Origin: an uncultured Prevotella sp.
Lineage (GTDB): Bacteria; Bacteroidota; Bacteroidia; Bacteroidales; Bacteroidaceae
NCBI GenBank assembly: GCA_905202125.1
Contig: CAJKQX010000051.1
Coordinates: 1 to 19,156 of the forward strand
Reading direction: 5' to 3'
Length of the DNA stretch: 19,156 nt
Shown here: one piece after another, positions 8,946 to 15,566 of the stretch
Position numbering within the stretch: the first letter of the stretch is position 1
Layout: each line of letters begins with the position of its first letter
Notes under the pieces: generated by a model
The model's database searches: none
Told to the model about the DNA's origin: nothing
Seen by the model: only the letters and a program-made list of their open reading frames with translations
Position numbers and translations under genes: made by a program

Positions 8946-10264
8946 CTGAACATGATTTGTTCGCCCCTGCTCATGGTGTCGAACGAGCCGTCGTCATATA
9001 TCAACCGGCCGTTGCAGAACGTCCGGCGCACCCTCCACTGATACTCATGTCCCAACATCGGGCTCCACCGACATTTGCTCCGGATGATGTCGGGGGTGAC
9101 GGTCCACGGACGGTCGTGTCCCACTATGACAATATCTGCATGGTATCCCGGGCGCAAATATCCTCGTTCGCGCACACCGAAGATGTCGGCCGGATTGTGG
9201 CACATGAGCTCTACCATACGCTCGATGGAGAGTACTCCCGCGTCCACAAGTTCGAGCATGGTGACAAGCGAGAACTGTATCATCGGCATGCCCGACACGG
9301 CCCGCAGACAACCGCCATCTTTCTCTGTCAGTAGATGGGGCGCATGGTCGGTGCCGATGGTGGATATGCGTCCCGACACGAGGGCTGAGCGCAGGGCTGA
9401 ACGATCGTATGCGGTCTTGACGGCGGGGTTGCACTTTATCATAGCTCCGAGCTTGTCGTAATCGTCATCAGTGAAAAAGAGATGGGCAATGACGGCCTCT
9501 GCCGTGATATTGGCATCGTGGCCGAAGAGTTCCAGTTCCTTAGCCGTGCTGAGATGGGCCACGTGCAGACGTGTGCCATATTTGCGGGCGAGGCCGACAG
9601 CCAGCGCCGTAGAGCGATAGCAGGCCTCCTCGCTGCGGATGACGGGGTGCAGACGTATCTCCGGGTCGTCTCCATACTGTCTCTTGACTGTCTCGGCGTT
9701 GGCGTTGATGAGTGTCGTATCCTCGCAGTGGGTCATAATGGGCAGCGTGGTCTTTTGAAACAATTGATTCAGAGCATCGGCTTTGTCAACGAGCATATTG
9801 CCCGTGCTCGACCCCATGAACAGTTTGATGCCGGGCACGGTATGCGGGTCCAGCGACGTAAGTCGGTCGATATTATCGTTTGTAGCGCCAAAGAAGTAGG
9901 CATAATTAACGTGGCTCTTCTCGCGAGCTATTTTCATCTTGTAGTCGAGAGCATCTATTGTGGTGGTCTGAGGCTTGGTGTTGGGCATATCAAAATAAGA
10001 CGTCACGCCGCCCCATGCGGCCGCCTCGCTCTCGGTCTCGATATCCGCCTTGTGGGTCATTCCGGGTTCGCGGAAATGTACATGAGAGTCTATTATACCG
10101 GGCAAAACAAAACACCCCACGGCATCTACTTGCTTATTATAGTTGCCACGAGGTGTTACAGTGCCTTCAGTTATCTCTGTTATCCGATCGTTATCGATGA
10201 TGATCGACCCGTCGAACACGCGGCCGCCATCGACGATACGGCCGCCATAAATCAGTGTTTTCAT
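8942..10264 (-). CDS. pyrC: Dihydroorotase
   Basis: Catalyses reversible cyclisation of carbamoyl-aspartate to dihydroorotate, the third step of de novo pyrimidine synthesis, in the cytoplasm. The 440-residue amidohydrolase has every expected metal ligand: HVH at 61-63, K147 in GIKLFMGSSTG (the carboxylated lysine of the type I class), H179 in MTHCED, H237 in HVAHLST, and D306 in GTDHAPH. FREPGMTHK after the HVH and FDMPNTKP near 91 are typical of bacterial dihydroorotases. It overlaps the upstream lipoprotein stop and the downstream MetH-domain start by 4 bp each (ATGA), so the three genes are translationally coupled. No attenuator typical of pyr genes is visible next to it. Confidence 0.95.
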   Translation of the reverse strand: MKTLIYGGRIVDGGRVFDGSIIIDNDRITEITEGTVTPRGNYNKQVDAVGCFVLPGIIDSHVHFREPGMTHKADIETESEAAAWGGVTSYFDMPNTKPQTTTIDALDYKMKIAREKSHVNYAYFFGATNDNIDRLTSLDPHTVPGIKLFMGSSTGNMLVDKADALNQLFQKTTLPIMTHCEDTTLINANAETVKRQYGDDPEIRLHPVIRSEEACYRSTALAVGLARKYGTRLHVAHLSTAKELELFGHDANITAEAVIAHLFFTDDDYDKLGAMIKCNPAVKTAYDRSALRSALVSGRISTIGTDHAPHLLTEKDGGCLRAVSGMPMIQFSLVTMLELVDAGVLSIERMVELMCHNPADIFGVRERGYLRPGYHADIVIVGHDRPWTVTPDIIRSKCRWSPMLGHEYQWRVRRTFCNGRLIYDDGSFDTMSRGEQIMFR

Positions 10265-11049
10265 TTCTTTTCAGCCGGTTGTGCCAATTCGTTAGGGGTG
10301 GGAACGGCAGTTGGAACATCGTCTGAGGCGGTGTTCACATTGTCAGGAACATCCTTCATGCCATTCATTATCGCCTGATTTTCCTGTGCTTTCTGATAAT
10401 AATCTTTCACGTAGGCATCGTTCTTGAATTTATCAGTGGCCTTGCTCATGATATCTTCTATCCAGGGCGTGAGCTCGGGATAGCGGTTGTTTGCCGTCAC
10501 CATGAAGAATACGCCAGGACCGAGCACATTGTTGAAATTGTCGGTGACAAACGTTGTGATGAGTTTGTCTTCCTGTTCGGATATTCTTTGGGCTTCCAAC
10601 ATCAGTTTGCGATTGACCTCCTCCATGTTGTTACCATCCATGATGGCCCGGTCGTGCTTATGGAGCAGCTCGGCCTTCTCACCGTTGAGCTGGTTGTATT
10701 TATTAAAGAATGTGAAGAGTTCGTCGTTGAGCGGCGTGCCGCCCACTATCTGTTGGGTGTTATTGATTTTGATTGTGATGTTTCCATCCTCCAATACCAG
10801 CGGCATCACGCTCTCATCGTCCATGAAGATATTGGCCATACATATCGAGTCGAAAGTGCCGGAAAAGTTGAACTGTCCATGCACCACGTCGCACGAATCG
10901 ATATTCTTGAATTCATTATTCTTGAGCACCTTGAGGTACAACATACGTCCATCGAGCATCGACACGTTGGATGTGCCCTGAATATTATATGTGTTGGCAC
11001 AAGATGCAAAAACAGCAACAGAAAAGATATAAAATAACAGTTTGTTCAT
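10261..11049 (-). CDS. DUF4369-type lipoprotein without a thioredoxin domain
   Basis: A predicted outer-membrane or periplasmic lipoprotein of 262 residues. The signal peptide ends in VFASC, placing the lipidated cysteine at C17. Residues 20-120 resemble DUF4369, the beta-rich N-terminal domain often found before a TlpA-like thioredoxin domain in Bacteroidetes (GTSNVSMLDGRMLYLKV, LEDGNITIKINN). Residues 110-220 are mostly helical and charged. The C-terminal 35 residues are proline- and alanine-rich and look disordered. No CxxC thioredoxin motif is present, so this is not a disulfide reductase. Function is unknown. It is the first gene of the pyrC operon, with its own promoter core and a hairpin leader, and ends in an ATGA overlap with pyrC. 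Confidence 0.82.
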   Translation of the reverse strand: MNKLLFYIFSVAVFASCANTYNIQGTSNVSMLDGRMLYLKVLKNNEFKNIDSCDVVHGQFNFSGTFDSICMANIFMDDESVMPLVLEDGNITIKINNTQQIVGGTPLNDELFTFFNKYNQLNGEKAELLHKHDRAIMDGNNMEEVNRKLMLEAQRISEQEDKLITTFVTDNFNNVLGPGVFFMVTANNRYPELTPWIEDIMSKATDKFKNDAYVKDYYQKAQENQAIMNGMKDVPDNVNTASDDVPTAVPTPNELAQPAEKK

Positions 11050-11072
11050 AAAGATGTTTTTAAAACATTTTT
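11050..11072 (-). promoter_or_regulatory. Leader hairpin abutting the DUF4369 start codon
   Basis: Arms 11050-11060 and 11062-11072 are inverted copies over 11 bp with one mismatch (a G-U pair in RNA on one strand), and the inner ATGTTTT / AAAACAT arms are perfect. The hairpin base ends directly at the ATG at 11049, so folding would place a stem against the initiation codon of the first gene of the pyrC operon. A regulatory role is inferred; the stem is almost all A-U. Confidence 0.4.
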
Positions 11073-11084
11073 CAATGTCCGTTT

Positions 11085-11092
11085 CAAAGTTA
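11085..11092 (-). promoter_or_regulatory. TAnnTTTG promoter core for the DUF4369-pyrC operon
   Basis: The minus strand reads TAACTTTG, an exact -7 consensus match, 36 bases upstream of the DUF4369 start. It lies in the 118-bp gap after the membrane-protein gene and separates the pyrC operon from the division genes upstream. No good -33 TTTG is seen. Confidence 0.55.
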
Positions 11093-11137
11093 ATATGTAT
11101 TCTTGATGTACGGATATTTTTTTAAGGTATTTAAAAC

Positions 11138-11161
11138 AAAATACGATGCTTTTAGTATTTT
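11138..11161 (-). terminator. Possible AT-rich terminator after the divIC-like unit
   Basis: AAAATAC (11138-11144) and GTATTTT (11155-11161) form a 7-bp stem with a 10-nt loop just past the stop at 11168. On the minus strand the stem runs into TTTTGTTTTAAA. It is weak in GC but placed and oriented as an intrinsic terminator. Confidence 0.35.
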
Positions 11162-11167
11162 TCAACA

Positions 11168-11587
11168 CTACTCGCCCGATTTTTCATCGTCCTTCAGCTC
11201 GGAAGAAATCCTGTGCATGGTGTAGAGTTCGAGCACGGCGGCCACAAGGAGCAGCAACACCCACTTGTTGAATACCAACTCCAGATAAGAGACATAACTG
11301 GTGAACGCATTCTGCAAGAATCTGTACGCCGTGTCGACCATCAATATTCCTGATATAATGAAAAACAGATCGGCCGTGGTCATTATCTTTTTCAGCCTCA
11401 CCACGGCTTTGTTGCGACCATCGTAGGTCTGCATGATCTGCATGGTGGAGAACATCAAAGAGCCGACAAGATACACCCAGCACATGATCTGCTGTTGCCA
11501 CATGAATGCGAAGCATCCCGCACCTATCACCATCAATACTCCCCCGGCGAGGAATATGTAAGTCTGAATATCAGTCAGTTGTTTCAT
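11168..11587 (-). CDS. Small four-helix membrane protein of unknown function
   Basis: A predicted inner-membrane protein of 139 residues with hydrophobic segments at about 9-29, 34-53, 70-88 and 107-124, and a charged C-terminus (ELKDDEKSGE). I recognise no family. It overlaps the end of the divIC/ftsB-like gene, so the two are co-transcribed and probably translationally coupled. The start is chosen as ATG 11587 (MKQLTDIQ), which gives a 17-bp overlap and a normal N-terminus; ATGs at 11602 and 11614 would add up to nine basic residues and lengthen the overlap to 44 bp. Pairing with a divisome gene suggests an envelope or division-related role, but that is only contextual. Confidence 0.7.
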   Translation of the reverse strand: MKQLTDIQTYIFLAGGVLMVIGAGCFAFMWQQQIMCWVYLVGSLMFSTMQIMQTYDGRNKAVVRLKKIMTTADLFFIISGILMVDTAYRFLQNAFTSYVSYLELVFNKWVLLLLVAAVLELYTMHRISSELKDDEKSGE

Positions 11588-11909
11588 TTTTCTTCTCTTC
11601 ATAGTTTTCGTCATCGCTCAACACATAAATATCCTCATCGTCGGCTTTCATGAAATAACGTTCACGCGCAATACGTGCGAAAGCATCGGGATTGTGCTTG
11701 AGTTCCTGCAACTGTTTGGCATCGGCCTCATGCATAGCCCTGTATCGCTCTATCTCGGATTTCATGTCGCTTATCTGAAGTTCGAGTTGCACCCGCTTCA
11801 TGAAACTGTTTTCATCGATAAAGCCCACAACCAATGTGCCAACGACTATCGTGATCACATATTTATAATGTCCGATGAGATTTATTATAGGTAAAAAGCG
11901 TTTCATCAT
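11571..11909 (-). CDS. FtsB/DivIC-family septum formation initiator
   Basis: A small bitopic membrane protein of the divisome. FtsB/DivIC proteins bridge FtsL and FtsQ and help activate septal peptidoglycan synthesis. It has 112 residues: a short cytoplasmic N-terminus, one membrane helix at about 16-30, a periplasmic coiled coil at about 34-72, then the family signature NPDAFARIARERYFMKADDEDIYVL (73-97), which matches the usual P-x-x-x-E-x-x-A-R-E-x-x-x-M-x-x-x-D-E pattern. A charged acidic tail follows. Two adjacent ATGs at 11909 and 11906 are equally possible starts. It is divergent from dnaX and overlaps a membrane-protein gene. Confidence 0.88.
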   Translation of the reverse strand: MMKRFLPIINLIGHYKYVITIVVGTLVVGFIDENSFMKRVQLELQISDMKSEIERYRAMHEADAKQLQELKHNPDAFARIARERYFMKADDEDIYVLSDDENYEEKKNETTD

Positions 11910-11923
11910 TTTGTATTTGATTG

Positions 11924-11931
11924 CAAACTTA
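11924..11931 (-). promoter_or_regulatory. TAnnTTTG promoter core for the divIC-like gene
   Basis: The minus strand reads TAAGTTTG only 15 bases before the first ATG at 11909, which implies a leader of about ten nucleotides or fewer. A TTTG at 11959-11956 lies 24 bases upstream, a longer spacing than expected. Confidence 0.5.
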
Positions 11932-12068
11932 CGTAAAAAAAATCACTTTCCTAATCAAATGTATCGAAAAAAAACTTAAGTTCACACATAATAACAGACA
12001 ACGCAGACAAAACCATCGATTATTATCGATTCTGAAACAAGTAATTACTCATTTTCGTTTTTTATATT

Positions 12069-12076
12069 TATCTTTG
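12069..12076 (+). promoter_or_regulatory. TAnnTTTG promoter core for dnaX
   Basis: TATCTTTG is an exact -7 consensus match 58 bases before the dnaX ATG at 12134. The upstream stretch is T-rich (TTTTCGTTTTTT from 12052), so a degenerate -33 element is possible. Confidence 0.6.
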
Positions 12077-12133
12077 CAGAAGATAAGCCATAGCGCTTGA
12101 TTAACAAAACAATAAAAATCACACTAATCCAAG

Positions 12134-13903
12134 ATGGACGAATACATTGTTTCAGCAAGGAAATACAGACCAATATCATTCGACTCGGTTGTGGGCCAGG
12201 GCTCTCTCACCACGACTCTGAAGAATGCCGTGCGTAGCGGAAAACTGGCTCATGCCTATCTTTTCTGCGGTCCGCGCGGCGTGGGCAAGACCACCTGCGC
12301 ACGTATCTTCGCAAAAGCGATCAACTGTCTGCACCCCACGCCCGAGGGCGAGGCTTGCAACGAGTGCGAGAGCTGCCTCGCATTCAACGAGCAACGGTCG
12401 TACAACATATTCGAACTCGATGCTGCCAGCAACAACTCGGTGGAGAACATCAAGTCGCTCATGGAACAGACGCGCATACCGCCGCAGGTGGGACGCTACA
12501 AGGTGTTCATCATTGACGAGGTGCACATGCTCTCTACCGCCGCCTTCAACGCGTTTCTCAAGACGCTCGAAGAGCCGCCGGCTCACGTCATCTTCATCCT
12601 CGCCACGACAGAGAAACACAAGATACTGCCCACCATCATATCGCGTTGCCAAATATACGATTTCGAGCGAATGACCGTGCAGGGCATCATCAACCACCTC
12701 AAAAATGTGGCCCAAAAAGAGGGTATCACCTATGAGGACGAGGCGCTGGCCGTGATTGCCGAGAAGGCGGATGGCGGTATGCGCGACGCGCTCTCCATAT
12801 TCGACCAGGCGGCGAGCTTCTGTCAGGGCGATATCACGTACGCAAAAGTGATCGAGGATCTCAACGAACTGGACAGTGACAACTATTTCCGTATCACGGA
12901 TATGGCTGTGGACAACAAAGTGAGCGACCTGATGGTGCTTCTCAACGACATCATCGCCAAAGGATTTGACTGTGGCAACATCGTCAACGGACTGGCTGCG
13001 CACATGCGCAATGTGCTCATGGCTAAGGACGAGTCCACCATCAAACTGCTCGAGGTGAGCCAACAACAGCACGACAAATACTGCAATCAGGCCAAGAAAT
13101 GCCCCACCCGATTCTTGTATCAGGCCTTGAAACTGCTCAACAACTGCGACATCAACTACCGACAGAGCAGCAACAAACGATTGCTCGTGGAGCTCACGCT
13201 CATACAGGTGGCACAGATTACCCAACCGGAAGACGAGAGCGATGGGGCGGGGCGGCGCCCCGGTAGACTGAAATCCCTGTTCAAAACCATCAGCAAGTCC
13301 CGGAACAACAATGCGGCAGTACAGGTAGCCGCTACCGGCAACATGTTGATCAAGACGGCGATGGCATCGACTGCCACCGCCACACCTGTACGTCCCATGA
13401 CCTCTCAAACCACATCGGCGCGTCCGATGGGCGGAAAGTTGAAACTTAACAATATCGGCACCACTATCAACTCGATACTCAACAACGCTTCGAAGAAGGA
13501 GACCCAACCGGAACCGGAAATCACAAACAAGGGCGACAACGAACCTTTCGATCAGGCTTTCCTTGAATTGCAATGGCTATCGATGTGCAACCGCATGCCT
13601 AAGGAGATGACCGGCATAGCATCGAGAATGAAGAACATGACGCCACGCATCACCGTATGTCCGAACATAGAACTGGTGGTTGAGAATCAGAACCTGCTCG
13701 ATCAGGTGTCGGCTATCAAAGGTCGCATACGTGCCACGATGGCCAAAGCCCTGTGCAACGGCAATATCCAACTCGAGATTCGGTTGGCCGAGGCCGAAGA
13801 AATCAAACCTATCCTCACGCGAAAGGATCTCTTCGAACAATTGAGGGAGAACAATGCACCGATACGCAAACTGTGTGACGAACTGCAACTCGAACTGACA
13901 TAA
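12134..13903 (+). CDS. dnaX: DNA polymerase III subunits gamma/tau
   Basis: The clamp-loader ATPase of the replicative polymerase, 589 residues. The AAA+ core shows Walker A GPRGVGKT at 46-53, zinc-binding cysteines C65, C75, C78 and C81, DEVH at 128-131 (IIDEVHML), sensor-1 LATTEKHK at 156-163 and the SRC arginine finger near 170. Domain III follows (about 245-375). A flexible stretch rich in Asn, Ser, Thr and Met spans roughly 380-480. The C-terminal part (about 490-589) is a tau-like region that should contact the polymerase. I see no A-AAA-AAG frameshift site, so a separate gamma form is not predicted here. It is monocistronic, with a promoter core upstream and a strong hairpin overlapping its stop codon. 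Confidence 0.96.
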   Translation: MDEYIVSARKYRPISFDSVVGQGSLTTTLKNAVRSGKLAHAYLFCGPRGVGKTTCARIFAKAINCLHPTPEGEACNECESCLAFNEQRSYNIFELDAASNNSVENIKSLMEQTRIPPQVGRYKVFIIDEVHMLSTAAFNAFLKTLEEPPAHVIFILATTEKHKILPTIISRCQIYDFERMTVQGIINHLKNVAQKEGITYEDEALAVIAEKADGGMRDALSIFDQAASFCQGDITYAKVIEDLNELDSDNYFRITDMAVDNKVSDLMVLLNDIIAKGFDCGNIVNGLAAHMRNVLMAKDESTIKLLEVSQQQHDKYCNQAKKCPTRFLYQALKLLNNCDINYRQSSNKRLLVELTLIQVAQITQPEDESDGAGRRPGRLKSLFKTISKSRNNNAAVQVAATGNMLIKTAMASTATATPVRPMTSQTTSARPMGGKLKLNNIGTTINSILNNASKKETQPEPEITNKGDNEPFDQAFLELQWLSMCNRMPKEMTGIASRMKNMTPRITVCPNIELVVENQNLLDQVSAIKGRIRATMAKALCNGNIQLEIRLAEAEEIKPILTRKDLFEQLRENNAPIRKLCDELQLELT

Positions 13904-13943
13904 CATAAGACATCCACCCGAAAAGGTGGATGTCTTATGTTAT
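13900..13943. terminator. Perfect 19-bp bidirectional terminator between dnaX and asnA
   Basis: Arms 13900-13918 and 13925-13943 are exact reverse complements over 19 bp, with a 6-nt CGAAAA loop. The dnaX TAA (13901-13903) lies inside the left arm and the asnA stop is at 13960-13962, so both converging transcripts meet the same hairpin. Flanking T-runs are modest, but the stem is very stable. Confidence 0.8.
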
Positions 13944-13959
13944 TGTATTATTCCAGAAA

Positions 13960-14997
13960 TCATATCAGAGGCATACCGGCGGCCGCACACTCGCGACGCA
14001 TATCCTCGGGCCATATACTGGCCTGTATTTCTCCGATATGCGCCTTGTGCAGCAAGACCATGCACAGTCGGCTCTGTCCTATACCGCCACCGACGCTCAG
14101 AGGCAGTTCGCCGTTGATGAGTCGGCGGTGGAAGAAGAGTTCCTTGCGCCGGTTCTGCCCAGCGATATCGAGTTGTCGGAGAAGAGCCTCCTTATCCACT
14201 CGTATACCCATCGACGAGAGTTCGAACGAACGTCCCAAGACGGGATACCATATCAGGATGTCGCCATTGAGTCCTTGATATCCGTCACCGGTATCGGTGG
14301 ACCAGTCATCATAGTCAGGCGCACGCCCGTCATGCTTCTCGCCGTTGCTCAATTGACCGCCGATGCCCATCACAAACACCGCTCCGTATTTCTTACAGAT
14401 GGCGTCCTCGCGCTCTTTCGACGTCATGTCGGGATACATCCGGAGCAAGTCTTCACTATGGATGAAATGTATCTTTTCCGGCAAGAAGGGTTTTATCTCG
14501 GGATAAGTCTCACACGTGAGATACTCGGTGCGCAAGATGGCGGCATAGATGCGCTCCACTATCTGGCGCAGGAAGGCGATATTGCGCTGTTCGGGCGTGA
14601 TCACAGCCTCCCAGTCCCACTGGTCCACGTAGAGCGAATGCAGATTGTCGAGCTCCTCATCGGCCCGTATGGCGTTCATGTCGGTGTAGACGCCGTAACC
14701 CGGTTGCACATGCTGGTCGGCCAGCGTCATACGTTTCCATTTAGCAAGCGAATGCACCACCTCTGCCTGAGCCTCATCCATGTCCTTCACCGGGAATGTG
14801 ACGGGACGCTCCACACCATTGAGGTCGTCGTTGAGACCAAGTCCTTTGAGCACGAACAAGGGTGCCGTGACACGATGCAGACGCAGTTCGGTGGACAGAT
14901 TCTCCTGAAAGAAATCTTTTATCAGTTTGATTCCCTGTTCCGTCTTGCGCATATCGAGCAACGCGCTGTATCCGACAGGTTTTATCAGTTTACTCAT
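13960..14997 (-). CDS. asnA: Aspartate-ammonia ligase (asparagine synthetase A)
   Basis: Makes asparagine from aspartate, ammonia and ATP via an aspartyl-AMP intermediate; a cytoplasmic class II aminoacyl-tRNA-synthetase-like enzyme. At 345 residues it is close to the usual AsnA length of about 330-350. Visible family blocks are NLSTELRLHRVTAPLFV near 34-50, the motif 2 region around KWKRM, YTDMNAIRADEELDNLHSLYVDQWDWE (about 107-133), and motif 3 GGGIGQSRL ending at R310. A Shine-Dalgarno-like AAGGAG lies at 15006-15001, three bases before the ATG, unusual in this window. A promoter core is at 15073-15080 with a leader of about 70 nt; I see no T-box or other riboswitch in it. Confidence 0.95.
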   Translation of the reverse strand: MSKLIKPVGYSALLDMRKTEQGIKLIKDFFQENLSTELRLHRVTAPLFVLKGLGLNDDLNGVERPVTFPVKDMDEAQAEVVHSLAKWKRMTLADQHVQPGYGVYTDMNAIRADEELDNLHSLYVDQWDWEAVITPEQRNIAFLRQIVERIYAAILRTEYLTCETYPEIKPFLPEKIHFIHSEDLLRMYPDMTSKEREDAICKKYGAVFVMGIGGQLSNGEKHDGRAPDYDDWSTDTGDGYQGLNGDILIWYPVLGRSFELSSMGIRVDKEALLRQLDIAGQNRRKELFFHRRLINGELPLSVGGGIGQSRLCMVLLHKAHIGEIQASIWPEDMRRECAAAGMPLI

Positions 14998-15072
14998 TTT
15001 CTCCTTATTTATAATATGTATTGATGCGCAACTCCGGCGGCATTAATCCCAGCCATATCACATTGCACGGCG

Positions 15073-15100
15073 CAAAGTTATAAAATATTTACAAAACAAA
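15073..15100 (-). promoter_or_regulatory. asnA promoter (TTTG and TAnnTTTG elements)
   Basis: The minus strand carries TAACTTTG at 15080-15073 with TTTG at 15100-15097, separated by 16 bp. This is the same spacing seen at the tRNA-Arg promoter. It lies about 76 bases upstream of the asnA ATG. Confidence 0.6.
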
Positions 15101-15263
15101 GCATTTATTATTGATTTATTTACAAAAAGACAATAAATTTATATTTTTACAGACATTATGCAATACCACCACTTGGCATTCATGTTGATTATTCATATAG
15201 TATCCGATGGTTACATCTTACGGTTCATAAAAGGTCAAAATAATGCCGCCGAAGACAAAATAT

Positions 15264-15300
15264 GAACGCAGCGTTCTTTTGTTTCGTTTTTTTTCTCTAA
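15264..15300 (+). terminator. Terminator-like hairpin just upstream of the tRNA promoter
   Basis: GAACGC-A-GCGTTC (15264-15276) is a perfect short inverted repeat followed by TTTTGTTTCGTTTTTTTT, the form of an intrinsic terminator reading rightwards. No plus-strand gene is known between the dnaX terminator and here, and the T-run overlaps the tRNA -33 element, so this may be coincidental. Confidence 0.3.
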
Positions 15301-15305
15301 TTTTG
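15278..15305 (+). promoter_or_regulatory. tRNA-Arg promoter (TTTG and TAnnTTTG elements)
   Basis: TTTG at 15278-15281 and TAATTTTG at 15298-15305, 16 bp apart, match both Bacteroidales promoter elements. The tRNA begins 20 bases further on, as expected for a short 5' leader. Confidence 0.65.
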
Positions 15306-15324
15306 CATCTGTAATCATACGATT

Positions 15325-15398
15325 GGTCCCGTAGCTTAGCTGAATAGAGCGTCAGATTCCGGTTCTGAAGGTCTTGGGTTTGAATCCCAACGGGATCA
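15325..15398 (+). tRNA. tRNA-Arg (anticodon CCG)
   Basis: A 74-nt cloverleaf. The acceptor stem pairs GGTCCCG with CGGGATC (one G-U). The D stem pairs GCTT with GAGC. The anticodon stem pairs TCAGA with TCTGA around the loop TTCCGGT, giving anticodon CCG that reads the arginine codon CGG. The T stem pairs TTGGG with CCCAA. The discriminator base is A and CCA is not encoded. Position 19 is A and position 56 is T instead of the usual G and C, a compensated change that keeps the D-loop/T-loop contact. It has its own promoter core and terminator and is transcribed alone. Confidence 0.96.
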
Positions 15399-15407
15399 CA
15401 CACGAAG

Positions 15408-15443
15408 GAGGCAAATTCTTAGGTTTGCCTCTTTTTGTTTTTT
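15408..15443 (+). terminator. Intrinsic terminator of the tRNA-Arg gene
   Basis: GAGGCAAA (15408-15415) pairs perfectly with TTTGCCTC (15424-15431) around an 8-nt loop and runs into a TTTTTGTTTTTT tract. This is a textbook Rho-independent terminator, starting ten bases after the tRNA. Confidence 0.9.
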
Positions 15444-15566
15444 CATATAAATTGACATCCATGCCGCTTTCATATTTAACCCAAATCGTCATTAGACCGA
15501 CAATGGGCATGAATGATGGTTATCGTATTGTCTGTTCACGTGTTTTGGGTTTAAGAAATATCCACA

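Larger units (their letters stand above)
14998..15324. other. Divergent intergenic region between asnA and tRNA-Arg
   Basis: This AT-rich 327-bp stretch contains no coding region I can support. It holds the asnA leader and promoter core on the minus strand (15073-15100), the tRNA promoter core on the plus strand (15278-15305), and a terminator-like hairpin at 15264-15276. The part from about 15105 to 15263 shows no recognised element. Confidence 0.6.

Noticed and set aside
9482..10378. A 298-codon open frame antisense to pyrC
   Set aside because: Opposite a complete dihydroorotase and crossing its boundary; a shadow frame.
13240..13266. GC-rich stretch in dnaX as a frameshift or slippage signal for a gamma form
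   Set aside because: No A-AAA-AAG slippery site or long A-run precedes it; the longest A-runs seen in the gene are five bases.
12176..13573. A 465-codon open frame antisense to dnaX
   Set aside because: It lies wholly opposite a gene with every DnaX motif; its Val/His/Leu-rich composition is typical of antisense frames in this codon usage.
15218..15403. A 61-codon minus-strand frame across the tRNA
   Set aside because: It is simply the complement of tRNA-Arg plus AT-rich flank, a common false gene call.
15476..15554. TTAACCCAAA and TTTGGGTTTAA arms after the tRNA terminator
   Set aside because: The arms are short, contain an indel and are almost 60 bases apart, so no meaningful structure is supported.
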